Origin: Chinchilla lanigera
Lineage: Eukaryota > Chordata > Mammalia > Rodentia > Chinchillidae
Length of the DNA: 64,000 nucleotides
Direction of reading: 5' to 3'
Assembly: GCF_000276665.1 (NCBI RefSeq)
Contig: NW_004955473.1
Span: 1,786,920 to 1,850,919 of the forward strand
Shown: positions 23,114 to 34,363 of the stretch, piece after piece
Layout: the number at the start of each line of letters is the position of its first letter
Numbering within the stretch: position 1 is the first letter of the stretch
The notes under the pieces: generated by a model
What the model saw: the letters and a program-made list of their open reading frames with translations, nothing else
The model's database searches: none
Told to the model about the DNA's origin: nothing
Made by a program: the position numbers and the translations under genes

Positions 23114-23284
23114 GGTGAGTTGGGTGTGGTGCATACACCTATACCCTCAGCACTCTGCTGGAAAGATCATAATTTCAAGACCAGCATGGTAAAAAAAAAA
23201 AAAAGGCTGGGGGTGTGGTGTAATGGTAGGATGCTCATTTAGCATGTACTAGATCCTGGGTTCAATCCTCAGCACTGGGGGAAA
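23114..23284 (+). mobile_element. B4 SINE
   Basis: B1 half 'gggtgtggtgcatacaccta' to 'caagaccagcatgg', A run, ID half 'ggctgggggtgtggtgtaat' to 'gggttcaatcctcagcactg'. Confidence 0.8.
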
Positions 23285-23439
23285 AAGGGTTTGCAGTGGA
23301 CCTTAGAAAACTTAGAAGTCCTGGGACTGAGGAGTGGCCCAAAGCTCCCTGTGTGATTCTGAGGCAAAGCCACATTGGGGAACTACTGGGTAGGGGGTTT
23401 GAGTAGAGCATCACACAGGAGGTTTGGACTAGTGCCTTG

Positions 23440-23790
23440 TAACTCTTAAGTATGGCCCTAGACCAACAGCGTTAGTATCACACAGGAAAAAAAATTGTTG
23501 GCAGTACTATGGGTTGAATCAAGGGCCTTTGTACTGAGCTATATCTCAGCCCTTTAAAAAATATTTTTTTTGGTGACAGTTTCCCAGGTTGGGCTCAAAG
23601 TTGTAGTCTTCCTGCATCAACCTCCCAGAGTGCTGGGATTATAGGTGTGCACCTCCATGTCTGGCTACCACCTGGAAGACTTTAAGAGCACCAAATCTCG
23701 GGTCTCATTCCAGACCTACTAAATCAGAAGCTGCATTTAAAACATTTCTTAGATATTTTTGTGTACCTTAAAGTTTGAGAAGCAGCACAT
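23440..23790 (+). mobile_element. MER5A-like element split by a B4
   Basis: Left piece at about 23440-23486 ('tggccctagaccaacagcgt', 'tagtatcacacagg'), right piece 23667-23790 ('ccacctggaagactttaaga', 'cagacctactaaatcagaag', 'gtttgagaagcagc'). Together they follow the MER5A layout with its end 'tttgagaa'. Confidence 0.65.
23487..23666 (-). mobile_element. B4 SINE inside MER5A
   Basis: 'ggcagtactatgggttgaat' to 'gagctatatctcagcccttt', then B1 half 'aggttgggctcaaagttgta' to 'gtgctgggattataggtgtg', end 'catgtctggct'. Confidence 0.8.
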
Positions 23791-24069
23791 GACATGATCA
23801 CCAAGGTGTTTTGTAACAGAAACTAGGATCCCATGATTCTTTTCGGCTGTATTTGGTGACTGTGTGAGTGATGATCATAAACTAGACACTTCTGCTATTT
23901 GCAAAATGCTTCCAGTGGCTATGGTTTAACACTCAGATACAGGTATCAAGTGAAGGCTTTGTCAGGAAATGAGAACCCTTCTTAGTCTAAGGAGTACTGA
24001 GCTTGGTGTGTCTCACCACGTTAGACTTAGAATTGTACTTCAGAAACAAGGGCAATCACAACTGCCTAT
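23791..24069. other. Unique sequence
   Basis: No repeat or gene recognised. Confidence 0.4.
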
Positions 24070-24245
24070 TAATGGTGCTTCTCAAACTTAACCTTGCATC
24101 AGAATCACCTGGATGGCTTGACAGACTGAATTTCTGGGTCCAAACTGCAGAGTTTCCAATTCATTAGGTCCTATGTGAGGCTCCACAATTACACTCCTAA
24201 CAAGTTCCCAGGTAATACTGGTGCTGTTTGTGTGGAAACCACAAT
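24070..24245 (+). mobile_element. MER5A-like element, near complete
   Basis: 'ggtgcttctcaaacttaacc', 'ttgcatcagaatcacctgga', 'aacaagttcccaggtaatac', 'tggtgctgtttgtgtggaaa', 'ccaca'. The ends are imperfect inverted repeats, as in hAT MITE-like elements. Confidence 0.75.
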
Positions 24246-24249
24246 TTTG

Positions 24250-24940
24250 GAGTCTTTTGCTCAGGTTAAAAGGCTTTAGTCCATGAGAGGACTTGATCAG
24301 ACTAGCAATCTTCTCTGGGTCGAGAATGGCCTGGATGCCATTTAACTTGCTTTCCTTTAAATCTGCTGAGGCTTCCAGCATAGCATGCAGCCTAGCCTCA
24401 TTTTGCACCATGTATGGTGAGCCAGATGGACCTGCCTGCCAATGGCTCTGACCCATGGATGTGAATGGCTCGGTGTGTCAGCCTAGCATTTGCTGTGCCA
24501 GCCTGGGATTGGTCGAGTCTTGCTCAATGAATGCGACCTGTATTGGTTTTCTGACATTTCTAGATAATTATGGTATTCAAGATGACCACTCCACCAGGCC
24601 CAGGCTTTCACATTCAGTGTTTCCAACAGGAGTTATTAAATTCAATCCACTTACAATCACAAGTGAACTTGGCCTTTATTACATATTACTCTGCTGAAAG
24701 CCTCACAATCACAAGTGCTCCTGGCCTTTTTAAACATATGATTTCAAAGACCGTCGCCTTCCCTTTCTTTGCTAGTCTGAATTCTGAAATAAAACAAGAC
24801 TTTGGAGGAAAGCTGCCTTTCTGCAACTCTTACAGAAACAGACTACTCTCTGGGAGCATCTGTCTTGCCATGAGTATAGATTGGGGAGGTTCACTTGGGA
24901 GGCAGCCCAAAGAAGAGAGGTAGAGTTGTGGGAATATCTT
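24250..24940. other. Unique sequence
   Basis: Includes two overlapping frames (24455-24697, 24570-24923) with no recognisable domain. Confidence 0.4.
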
Positions 24941-24945
24941 GATAT

Positions 24946-25250
24946 GTTTTTATTTAGGTGTCTGACAGCTCAGCAGCTCAGCTGCAGTCCATGACATCTG
25001 CCCAGCTGCCCGGCCAGCCACACAAGTCACATGCCTCTCAGCTCTCACGGCAGTCCAGATTTATAGAAGTCTACCGAATAGTGGCCATTTGCCAGGAGTG
25101 ACCTTGGATGTGCAGGTTATTTACGAGGAGACCGCTAGTTGGGCCTGCATGGGAGTTCTGTTGACATGGACTTAATGTCCACTAGAACCCCTCCCCCAAG
25201 CCTGAACCACAGTGCAGCCATCTTCAGCTTAATTTTTCCCTATAGGATCC
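24946..25250 (-). mobile_element. Possible LTR fragment
   Basis: On the minus strand there is a TATA-like 'cttctataaatctgg' and, 100 or so bases further, 'cacctaaataaaaac' with an AATAAA signal. This is the spacing of an LTR. The family is not recognised. Confidence 0.3.
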
Positions 25251-25257
25251 CACCCAC

Positions 25258-25335
25258 TCCCATCTCGGAATGAAACCCAGTCCCTCATGCATGCTACGCA
25301 AGCATTTTACCACTGAGTTACACCCCCAGCCCCGC
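25258..25335 (-). mobile_element. ID SINE
   Basis: 'cggaatgaaacccagtccct', 'catgcatgctacgcaagcat', 'tttaccactgagttacaccc', 'ccagcccc'. No T-run tail, so 3'-truncated or old. Confidence 0.8.
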
Positions 25336-25339
25336 AACG

Positions 25340-26210
25340 TGATTTTGAATTTCAAAAGTTTCCTTGAGCACATTTCCCCAATGTTTTACTGGAGCAAAAC
25401 TTTCACTTGAGCTCCTTTCTTCCTTTCCATACTAAAAGTTTATAATGATGGTATTCAGCTTTAAGTAAGCCCATCACGGTGAAACTGGACAAATACTATG
25501 GCCAGTTGCTCTTTTAAAGGTCCAGGTTTATAAATGACTTGGTTCATGTTGTCATATACATTTTGATTATGCAGTGATTCCAAAAGCACAGTTCTGAAAT
25601 TTAGAGTGTGCTCAGTAAAGGAATTTACTGTGGGAGGACCTTGTTTTCACTGAAGGGTGTACCAATTAACTTTGGCTGTGTAAGAAACTACTCTAAAATA
25701 AGTGACTTAAAATAATTTAGCTTAAAATTCCCTGGTTTGGCAATTTGGGCAGGGCTCATCTAGTGGTTTACTTGGCCTACGATGTGTTTTCTCTGAGAAT
25801 TGAAGTCAGCTGCTGGATTGCTTGTGGGTTGGCTGTTCTATGATGATTTGCCCCAACTGAAATAGAACATCTCTGTTCTGTGGCCTCTCTCTCCCCAGCA
25901 GGCTAAATTTGGCTTGCTCACATGACATCTGGGCAAGGTTTCAAGAGGAGGAGGAAAAGCGTGCAGGATCTCATGAAGCCTAGTTTCCACACTGGCATGA
26001 TGTCACTTCTGCCATAGTCACCTAGCCAAAGCAAGATAAAAGTCCTGCCCACATTCTTGAGGAGTAAAAATAGACTTCGCTTCTCCCACTGAAAGAGCTT
26101 GAAAGTCGCATTGTCAGGGGCCCAGATACGGAGAGGACTGAACTGTGGCCTTTTTTTGTGATGGCATCTCATGATCCTTAAACATGCTGGCATCTTTTCC
26201 TAGAAATCTC
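25340..26210. other. Unique sequence
   Basis: No repeat or gene recognised. Confidence 0.4.
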
Positions 26211-26211
26211 T

Positions 26212-26535
26212 TTTCTCCTTTCTTCTCATGTCTGGTCCTCCTCATCTTTCAGATCTTAGCCTAATTATCACCTTTTTGGAGGTCTTCCTCCCAGCCTGTC
26301 CTATTATTCTCTATGTAAATATTTTTCTTCTTCTGTGTACTTATCTCATTCTGCAATATTGCTCTATTTGTATCTTTATGAGTTTCTCTTAATTATATAA
26401 GGAATAAAAGTTGCATAAACTCAGGGAATAAGTTTATCATTTTTAAACTACTGTTTCAATAGTATTTATCATAGTGCCTGACATATAGTAGGTCCTCAAT
26501 AAATATATGTCTAAAGAACAAATTGAATGATTGGT
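26212..26535 (+). mobile_element. L2 LINE 3' end
   Basis: 'cagatcttagcctaattatc', 'acctttttggaggtcttcct', 'cccagcctgtcctattattc', then 'tagtgcctgacatatagtag' and 'gtcctcaataaatatatgtc' follow the L2 3' end in order and orientation. Confidence 0.85.
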
Positions 26536-26705
26536 GGAGTTGAGATCATCTATCTGATTGGAGAAAAGTTTGAGAATCTTAGAAGCGGGTAGAAGGGCTG
26601 GGTTGGCCATTGTAATAAGCAGAAAACAGAAGTGAATCAAAGGAGATCAGTAAAAAAAGTCTTTACCAACTGTGTGAATGTCTTTAACAGGCTTCTGCTA
26701 TAATT

Positions 26706-26741
26706 CTGTCTCTGTCTCTGTCTTTCTCTTTGTCTGTCTCT
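26706..26741. repeat. TCTG/TCTC-rich simple repeat
   Basis: Short imperfect (tctgtc)n array. Confidence 0.7.
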
Positions 26742-26782
26742 CATATTATCCACTACATAGACCATTAAAGTATATTGGGGCT

Positions 26783-26937
26783 GACTAGGTGGTGTGGTGC
26801 ATACCTATAGTCCCAGCACTTGGAAGGCTGAGGCAGGAGGATCGTCAAGAACTTGAGGCCAGTCTGGGCCACACGGTGAGTTCAATGTCAGCCTGAACTA
26901 CCTAGGAAGACCCTGTCTAAAATCAAACAACTGAAAT
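26783..26937 (+). mobile_element. B1 SINE with target-site duplication
   Basis: 'ggtggtgtggtgcataccta' to 'gaagaccctgtctaaaatca'. A perfect 16-bp duplication 'aaagtatattggggct' lies at 26767-26782 and 26938-26953. Confidence 0.92.
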
Positions 26938-26953
26938 AAAGTATATTGGGGCT

Positions 26954-27384
26954 CGAAAGGACCTTGAAATTCAAGATGACTTATCTTTAACCAAGAATCA
27001 GAGCATACAGTTTAACAAATGAACATGTTTCTCATTCATGATTATGTTCAAGTAAGACTACTAGACATATAATTATAAATACCAATTTTTATATTTAACA
27101 AATCAGTACAGTATCACCAGAAGAGTAAACTGTTGAGAAATCAGGATTTGAGGGGAGGAGAGCTGGATAAGGGGCAGGGTATATATTGTTGACATGTTTG
27201 AAGGCCAACTATGGCTGAAATGTATGTATCAGGGTCAATCATTTAAGTCCTGAAGGTTTTAGCATTCAAACCACAGCTATTGTACAAATTCTCTGAAGTC
27301 CAGCCATATTCTCAGTGCTATTTGGCTGGACTCTAGGAAAATGGTTCTTACTTACACTGATTTTGCTTCCTAGATTTTCAAAAT
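26954..27384. other. Unique sequence
   Basis: No repeat or gene recognised. Confidence 0.4.
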
Positions 27385-27549
27385 GTTTGTTCACATTTCT
27401 GGGTGTCACAACTAGGAGAGTGCTAGTGCTGTCCACAGTGGGTAAAGGACAGAGATATTGCCAGACATTCTACAGTGCACAGTACAGCATCCACAACCAG
27501 AGTTAGTCATCCGCCAAATGTCAATAGTGTCAACACTGAGAAATCCTGC
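27385..27549 (+). mobile_element. hAT-Charlie non-autonomous element (MER20/MER5-like)
   Basis: 'gggtgtcacaactaggagag', 'ccagacattctacagtgcac', 'agtacagcatccacaaccag', 'caaatgtcaatagtgtcaac' and 'gagaaatcctg' match the right part of a common mammalian hAT MITE. The family name is from memory and uncertain. Confidence 0.55.
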
Positions 27550-29440
27550 ATTGAAAGAAAGACTGAGATAAAGCACCGCAGTGGGCACTGAGAGCAGGAA
27601 GATCATAAGTTGCTTTTTCTTAGCATGAATGCATTTCATTCCAGGTCAGAACTAAGGTCAGGCACACGACATGCTCCAAGCAAGAAATGTAAAGAGGCAC
27701 TTGGCATGTGAGACTGTGAGTGAAGGTCTGGTGGAGAGGGAGGAAAAAGAATACCAAGACCCTGTGTTCAATACCCAGTACCACAAAAATAATTACCAAG
27801 ATCAGAATAAGAAAAAAATAAGAGTTTATTCAGATCAGGATACACTACAAGAGGGCCAGCAGGAGAGTTTCCAAGACAGCAATTGCAACATCCGGATGAC
27901 AGGGGGTCCGATAAGGGGATGAAGATATGGGAAAGGGGTTCAGTGAATGTAGGTATCTCAGAAATGCATCTTCTAGGGCATCCTCTTCCTTGTTACTCTT
28001 CCACCTGCATTGGATCTACAGTTGCACATCAAAGTTGCAAATTGAAAAAAGTTGTTTACTTGGGCCCCACAGAAGGCCCCTACTCACTGGGAGAAAGATT
28101 TATTTTTCTCCCATGCTTTTTTGGTCAATGTTAGTGTATTATCTTATAAATGTTTAGTATGAGCTGGGCAGGATTACTTTAAGGGAGGGGATTTGCTGCT
28201 GAGGGTTTTAACCTTTTTGTAGCCAATTGCGAATCATCACAGCATTCACCTTGTGTGTGCATGCTCCTGACAGTGAATATCTCGTGACAGAATATCTCCT
28301 GCCAAGATTGAAACATTTATGTCATCCTACTATGTACTTGAAAACGTTAATTGGCCAAGCTATAAAGTTCCCAACCTTTACATCTCACCAGCTAATGCAT
28401 GTGTGGCAAGAACCTGGAGAAGACAGAGCGGGATGAGCTCATGTGGGCTCCTTAGGGAGTAATAGCATGCTTGTTGAGAGATAGACCAACTATTGGCCAT
28501 GCTGCTACCTGCTGTACAGCTAGACACAAAGGACTTTACATGCATTGGATCTTCTTACCTTCATATCTAGGTGAGAATCCGATACTGCCACTTCCTCCTA
28601 TGACACCACTTCCCCTTGAAGTCTGGCAATGTACTAAGACCAAGTATAGAGGTGGGAAGAGCTGTTGAATTCAAAAGGTTGCAGGCCTCTGGAGTTACAC
28701 AGTTGATGGAAGTAGCAGCTGGGGATAATCCTCTGTTCTCTTGGATCCCGAATTCAGATGACCCATCACTCCCCATGCTTTGGATTTAGGAATGACATGG
28801 GCAGCTCCATGATCAATTGTGGAGGGTCACATGTGTCATCCAAGGTAAAATAAACACCAATATACAGGTAATAAAAGGAAATTCTGAAGCAGAGCTCAAA
28901 AGTGTGGGTAGGAAAACTGTGCAGTAAAAGAAGCACTTCTGGAGCAGTTGAATAAGGACCTCTAACCTCTAGCCAATTAGCTGAGGGTTCTTTTGCTCAA
29001 TTCAGAGAGAAATCATAAATCAGAAAAAATACAGCTCTACTAGCAGCCCTGATGCCAGTGGTCAACACTTGTCAAAACTGAATGCCAGCAGTCGACACTG
29101 CATGTTGCTAGTCTCTGTCTCTTCTGGCCACTGCCAGCACACACTGGCTCATGCTAGATGCTATCAGGAGACTCTGCTGGATGCTCGTCTGTGTGGCCAC
29201 TGCCTACTGATTATTGATGCCAGCTTGTGCCACATGCCATCAAGAGACTGTAGGTTGCTGTCTCTGTCAATGATCTTTGCTGGGTGCTGGTCCCTGGAGC
29301 TCTTCAGGGCTAACAGAACCTAGTGTTTGTTACACTTTCTTGTAAAGCGATGGCCATGTCCACACTGCTCAAAATAAGAATCCTGAGTAGATTTGCAGGA
29401 CCTTGTGAGAGCCCACATTACCTGAGAAATAAATCACCAG
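27550..29440. other. Mostly unrecognised sequence; LTR-like stretch and decayed tandem repeat
   Basis: At 27806-28130 the minus strand has an AATAAA followed upstream by LTR-like sequence, but no family is recognised. At about 29050-29320 a unit of about 75 bases ('ccactgccagcacacactgg' / 'ccactgcctactgattattg') is repeated with much decay. No gene is supported. Confidence 0.35.
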
Positions 29441-29444
29441 CAAA

Positions 29445-29860
29445 TTTATAAGACTACCAAAGTGAGTTTTTATTTTAACAGCACAGGAGGGTCAGTATAA
29501 ACGAGGGAGCCTTCCTAGATTAACCTGAGAAGTGTGCAACGAGCCTGGCTTATAAAACAGGGGCAGACCTGTGATTGGTCCAAGTTCAGGCCTGTGAATA
29601 GTCAAAGTGGTTGCCATGCTCCAGGACAGCCACAGCTGTCACGGCTGTGATTTAGTGAGGGGAATGGAAAAGGAGAACTATTTGATCAGCAACTGTCTCA
29701 TCTCTGGGGGAAATGGTGGGGCTGAAACCAGGGAATCTTTGGAGAGGTACTTGTGTTCATTATAGCCTACTTGTGCTTGGGGAGGTTGGATGTTAATAAT
29801 GGGCCCAGATTCCCCCCTTCCTGATCTTAACCAATGTAGGGTGCCCCACCCCCTTTTCAC
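29445..29860 (-). mobile_element. Probable ERV LTR, minus strand
   Basis: Read on the minus strand it has a CCAAT box ('ggaccaatcacagg', about 29570-29583), a TATA-like 'ttttataagcc' (about 29549-29559) and an AATAAA (about 29467-29475) in LTR order. The family is not recognised and both ends are uncertain. Confidence 0.5.
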
Positions 29861-31060
29861 AGAGGCTGCAGCAGCAGCTTCTGAAATGGTGGGAGTGGGG
29901 GAGGGTCACCAGCTGCACTTCACTCCCATTGGAGTGGCCTGGAGGAGAGGGGCTGCTAAATAATCAGGGAGGACACCCAGTCAAGTTGCCCCATTCTTGT
30001 GAAGGTGAAAGAGATCAAAGGGAGTGTGTGTGTGTGGGGGGGGAGGACATGACAGCCATTGGCCAAACCACATCCTCTTCAGCCAGCAAAGGAAAGGGAA
30101 GCCTTAGGTGCTTCTTATTCTCAAATCCACTCTTCCATGGAAGCAATAAGAATATCAGCAAGAAAAATCAGAATCAAATTTTCCAGAACTCTGGAAATTA
30201 ACCAAAGCTTATAATAACCCAACACATGTTTATTAAAGACAAACAGCTAAATCTTGAAACAAACAGCAAGCTTTAGTGGGGTTTTAATTCACCAAATTCT
30301 AATATCACTCTCTCCAGCTCGACAGTAGCCATGAAATCCTAAGCCTAAGGTCTACTGATGAGGGAAAGGGACTGTTGAAGTTCCCCTAAGAATTATTGAT
30401 ATTTGTCTTTTCTGGCAGCTCCCTGAAAAGCTCCAATCTTAAGGTTTGTCTTTATTCAATCTGGTTCAGATATTTCTGGTGAAACTCTTAACCCTAATTC
30501 ATTTTGGGAAAGAAATAAGCGGCAACGGCTTAGTACCACAGCCATCGGCAGTGGTGTTATCATGTTGTGCTAACACAAGGCTGACCAATGAACTTGGAAG
30601 AAAAACTGTAGAATAGATGCCCAGAGGAGGCTTTGAAAAGCTATAGTATGTTTTGGAGACATAGAAGTCCACTCAAAAAGCACAGGACTGTTTACAAATG
30701 TAAGAAGGACCTCAGGTGGCCCTCTCGTCTCTGGCTGTCCTTGAGGCTATGCACACGTACGAGTTAGTCTAAGGCAGAATTGTCAACTGTCTGCCAGAGC
30801 ATGGAAAACATGTCCCAGTGTACAGAATGAAACCTTTGACAAAGCCTTGGAGACTTACTGGTTGAAGGCATTAAAGGAAGTCTCTGACCAATCATTAGCT
30901 GACCACTAGGCCAAGCGAGCAGAGGCTTCAGTGGCCTCACACAATAAGATTAGAGATGTAACAGAATTATTCCTGAAATCCATTAAACAAACAGCAGCAA
31001 CAGCAGCAGCAGCAATGACAACAAAAAGAAACAACACAAAACCCCAGGGGAGGATCTTAT
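29861..31060. other. Unique or unrecognised sequence
   Basis: A GT run turning into a G run at 30026-30044 and a short CAG run at 30990-31012 are the only simple features. No gene is supported. Confidence 0.4.
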
Positions 31061-31676
31061 TTCCAGAGTTGTCATATTGTAATAGTTAAATCATCCAATT
31101 TTCAACAAAAGAATTATGAAGTGCACAAATAAAACATATGAAGAAAAAAAGAACTAATAAGTGAGTTCAGCAAGTTTCCAGGGAAGAAGATCCATATAAA
31201 AAATTAATTGCTTTTCTAACCACTAGTAATAAATAATCTGAAAAGAAATTACTAAAAAAATTCCATTTACAATAGCACTAAGAAAATAAAACATATAGGA
31301 ATAAACTGAACAAATGAGTGCAAAGCTTTCACACTGAGAAATACAAAACATTGTTGCATGAAATTAAAGAAGCCCTAAATAAATGTGAAAACATCCTGTG
31401 TTCATGGATTGGAACACTTAATATTGTTACAATGGCAATACTTCTACAATTGATGTACAGATGCATGTGATCCCTACCAAAATTCCAGCAGCGTTCTTTG
31501 CAGAAATTAATAAGCTCATCTTAAAATTCATAGCGAAATTCAAGTGAGTCAAAATGACCAAAAGAATCTCCAAAAAGAATAAATTAAATAACTTACACTT
31601 AGTAATCTCAAAGCTTGTTGAAAATCTACAGTAATCAAAGTGATACGGCCCAGGCATAAGGATATAGACTAATGGA

Positions 31677-31779
31677 CGGGGCTGGGGATATAGCTCAGCA
31701 TCATAGTGCCTCCCTGGCAAGCTCAATGTCCTCAGTTGGATTCCAGTACCAAAAAACAAAAACAAAAAAACACACCACA
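31677..31779 (+). mobile_element. ID SINE with target-site duplication
   Basis: 'ggggctggggatatagctca' to 'ggattccagtacc' and an A-rich tail with C interruptions. Perfect 11-bp duplication agactaatgga at 31666-31676 and 31780-31790. Confidence 0.92.
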
Positions 31780-31928
31780 AGACTAATGGAAAAGTATTGA
31801 GTTCCATAACTTTCTGATCAATTTATGTTTGACAAGTGTATCAAGATAATTCAATGGTGGGAAAAGTTTTTTTCCCCAATAAATGGCATTGTGACAACTG
31901 GATATAAGTCTGCAAAAGAGGAAGTTTG

Positions 31929-32017
31929 GGCTGGGGGTATAGTTCAGTGGCACAGCACCTGCCTGGTAAGTGTGAGGTTGTGAGTTTGTGAGTTTGATTC
32001 ATGCTTTAAAAAAATGA
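31929..32017 (+). mobile_element. ID SINE
   Basis: 'gggctgggggtatagttcag', 'cacagcacctgcctggtaag', then a 9-base duplication ('tgtgagttt' twice) in the box B region and a short A tail. Confidence 0.85.
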
Positions 32018-32515
32018 TGTTGGATACCTATTTCACATTATATAAAAAAAATTAAAATGGGTAAAATGTAACTGCTCAAACTTTAAAAGCTCTTTTAGGA
32101 AAACACGCAAATAAACTTTCATGATTTTGGATTAGATAATGCCTTCTCTTTTATCAATTGGTATTTTTTATTAGTACATGTTTGCAATACATAATGATTA
32201 CATTCTTCATGGGGACTGGTTCAGGTACCTGATGCATATATTAACACTTTTTAATCCCACTCCCCTCCTACTGTCCCTATCTAACTCTTGATCCTCTTCC
32301 CAATTTAGAAATACCTATCTTCCTATATCCTTCATTATCTCCTTTTAATTTTGTCATGTACTTATATATAAGGTTTCTCATATAAGAGAAACCATGTGCT
32401 ATTTAAACTTGTGTGTCTTCTTTACTTAACATTATTGTTTCAAGGTGTATCCATTTTCCTATGAATATTTATCCTTTTTTATGGCAGAGTAGTACTCCAT
32501 CGTGTGTAAATTTCC

Positions 32516-32845
32516 TAAAGAATAGGAAAAAATTGTGCCAGCTACTCATCAAACACAGGGCTAATATCTAGAGTATATCAAGATTTCAGAAAATGGGGCT
32601 AGGGATTTAGCTCAGTGACATAGCACCTGCCTGGCAAGCGCAAGCTCATGAGTTCGATTCCCAGTACCAGAAAAGAAAAGAAAACAAAACAAAACAAAAC
32701 AAAAAAACCAAAACAAAGATTTCAAAAAATCTAGCTGCCAAATTTAAAGACCTAATCAAAAAATTGTCATCTGAAATGAAAAGACACTTCCCAGATGAAG
32801 AACAACCAATAAATATTTATAGCTAATATCTAGAGTATGTCAAGA
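32516..32845 (+). mobile_element. Inverted L1 segment in copy B
   Basis: Plus-strand ORF2 sequence ('gtgccagctactcatcaaac', 'gctaatatctagagtatatc', 'ctgccaaatttaaagaccta') that is the near-exact complement of 33385-33475 in the same copy. Split by an ID. Confidence 0.8.
32595..32715 (+). mobile_element. ID SINE with target-site duplication
   Basis: 'ggggctagggatttagctca' to 'ttcgattcccagtaccag', tail of AAAAG and AAAAC units. Duplication aagatttcagaaaat (32580-32594) and aagatttcaaaaaat (32716-32730), one mismatch. Confidence 0.92.
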
Positions 32846-34267
32846 TACTATTTCTAGTTTCATTGCACTATGACCTGATAATATGCACGGGGTAATTTCT
32901 GTTCTTTTGCATTTAATTAAGCATGCTCTATGGGTTGGTACATGGCCTATTCTTTTTTATCTCATTATCCATTCACTTGTTAATAGGCATATGGGCTGCT
33001 TCCAGCAATCAGTTCTTTTGAATTGTGTTGCTATAAAACATGGGTATGCATGGATTACTATAATATGATGTATTTAATGAATTCAGGAAGATAACTAGAA
33101 GGGGAATAACTGAAGCAAATGAAATTTCTACTTTTAGTTTTTTAGGAGTCTCCATACTGATTTCCATGGTGGTTTCCATGTACCAGTCTACATTCCCACC
33201 AAATGTTCCTTTTTCCCTGCAACCTCTCCAGCATTTTTTATGATTTTATATCTTGAAAATAGTCATTCTTTCTGGGGTAAGATAAAATCGCATTGTTCTT
33301 TTAATCTGCATTTCTTGAATGGCCAGCCATGTTCAAAATTTTTTGATGTATTTATTGGCCACTTGTATCTCTTCATATGGTCTTTAAATTTGGCAGCTAT
33401 ATTTTTTGAAATCTTGATATACTCTAGATATTAGTCCTGTGTTTGATGAGTAGCTGGCACAATTTTTTCCTGTTCTCTAGGATGTTTCTTTATTCTGTCA
33501 GTGGTTTACTTTGCTATGATCATGTGATTTTTGTGCTTGCTTTGGCTAATGTGGTGTATTACATTTATTGATTTACATATTTTAAACCAACTCTGCATTC
33601 CTGGAATGAATCCTACTTGGCCATAATATATGACCTCTTTGATGATCTGCTGCACCCTCTTTGCCAGTATCTTATTGCGGATTTTTGCATGTATAAAAGA
33701 GGCCTGTAGTTCTCTTTTTTGGTTGGGTTCTTTTCTGCTTTTGGAATCACGTTAACGTTTGATTACAGGAATGACTAGGAATACTGCTTCACTTTCTATT
33801 TCATTGAGGAGTTTGAGGAATATTTGTTTTAGATCTTCACTCATGTTCTTGCAGAATTCAATAGTGAATCTGTTGGCACCCAGGATTTTCTTAGTTGGTA
33901 GTTTTTTTATTACTTCATCAATTTCTTTGACTGATGTTGGACATTTCAGAATTTTTATACCTTCTTTGTTGAGCTTTGGTAATTCATGTATATCTAGGAA
34001 TTTATCCATTTCTTCTGAATTTTCTATTGTATTACAGTACAGATTCTTAAAGTAGTTACAGTGTTCTTCTGGATTTCAGTAGAATCTTTTGTGATTTCAC
34101 CTTTTTCATTTAGGATTGCATGGATTTGAATATTCTCATTTCTTATTTTGCTAAGATTGGCTAAGAGTTTGTCTATTTTGTTTATTCTTTCAAAGACCCA
34201 ACTCTTTGGTTCATTGATTCTATTATTTTTTTCAGCCTTAATTTCATTAATTTCTGCTCTGATTTTT

Positions 34268-34363
34268 TTTTTTTTTTTTGCTTTTTTCTGGTACCGGGGA
34301 TTGAACTCACAACCCTGCGTTTGCTGGGCAGGCGCTGTGCTGCTCAGCTAAACCCCCAGCCCC
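34268..34363 (-). mobile_element. ID SINE with target-site duplication
   Basis: T run, 'tggtaccggggattgaactc' to 'gctaaacccccagcccc'. Perfect 15-bp duplication 'tctgctctgattttt' at 34253-34267 and 34364-34378, inside L1 copy B. Confidence 0.95.

Larger units (their letters stand above)
31140..32150 (+). mobile_element. L1 ORF2 segment, plus strand, with two ID insertions
   Basis: 'cctaaataaatgtgaaaaca', 'cctgtgttcatggattggaa', 'cacttaatattgttacaatg', 'gtaatcaaagtgatacggcc' and 'caataaatggcattgtgaca' follow ORF2 downstream of RT. The frame is broken. It ends against the reverse 3' end of L1 copy B near 32155, so two L1s meet tail to tail. Confidence 0.85.
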
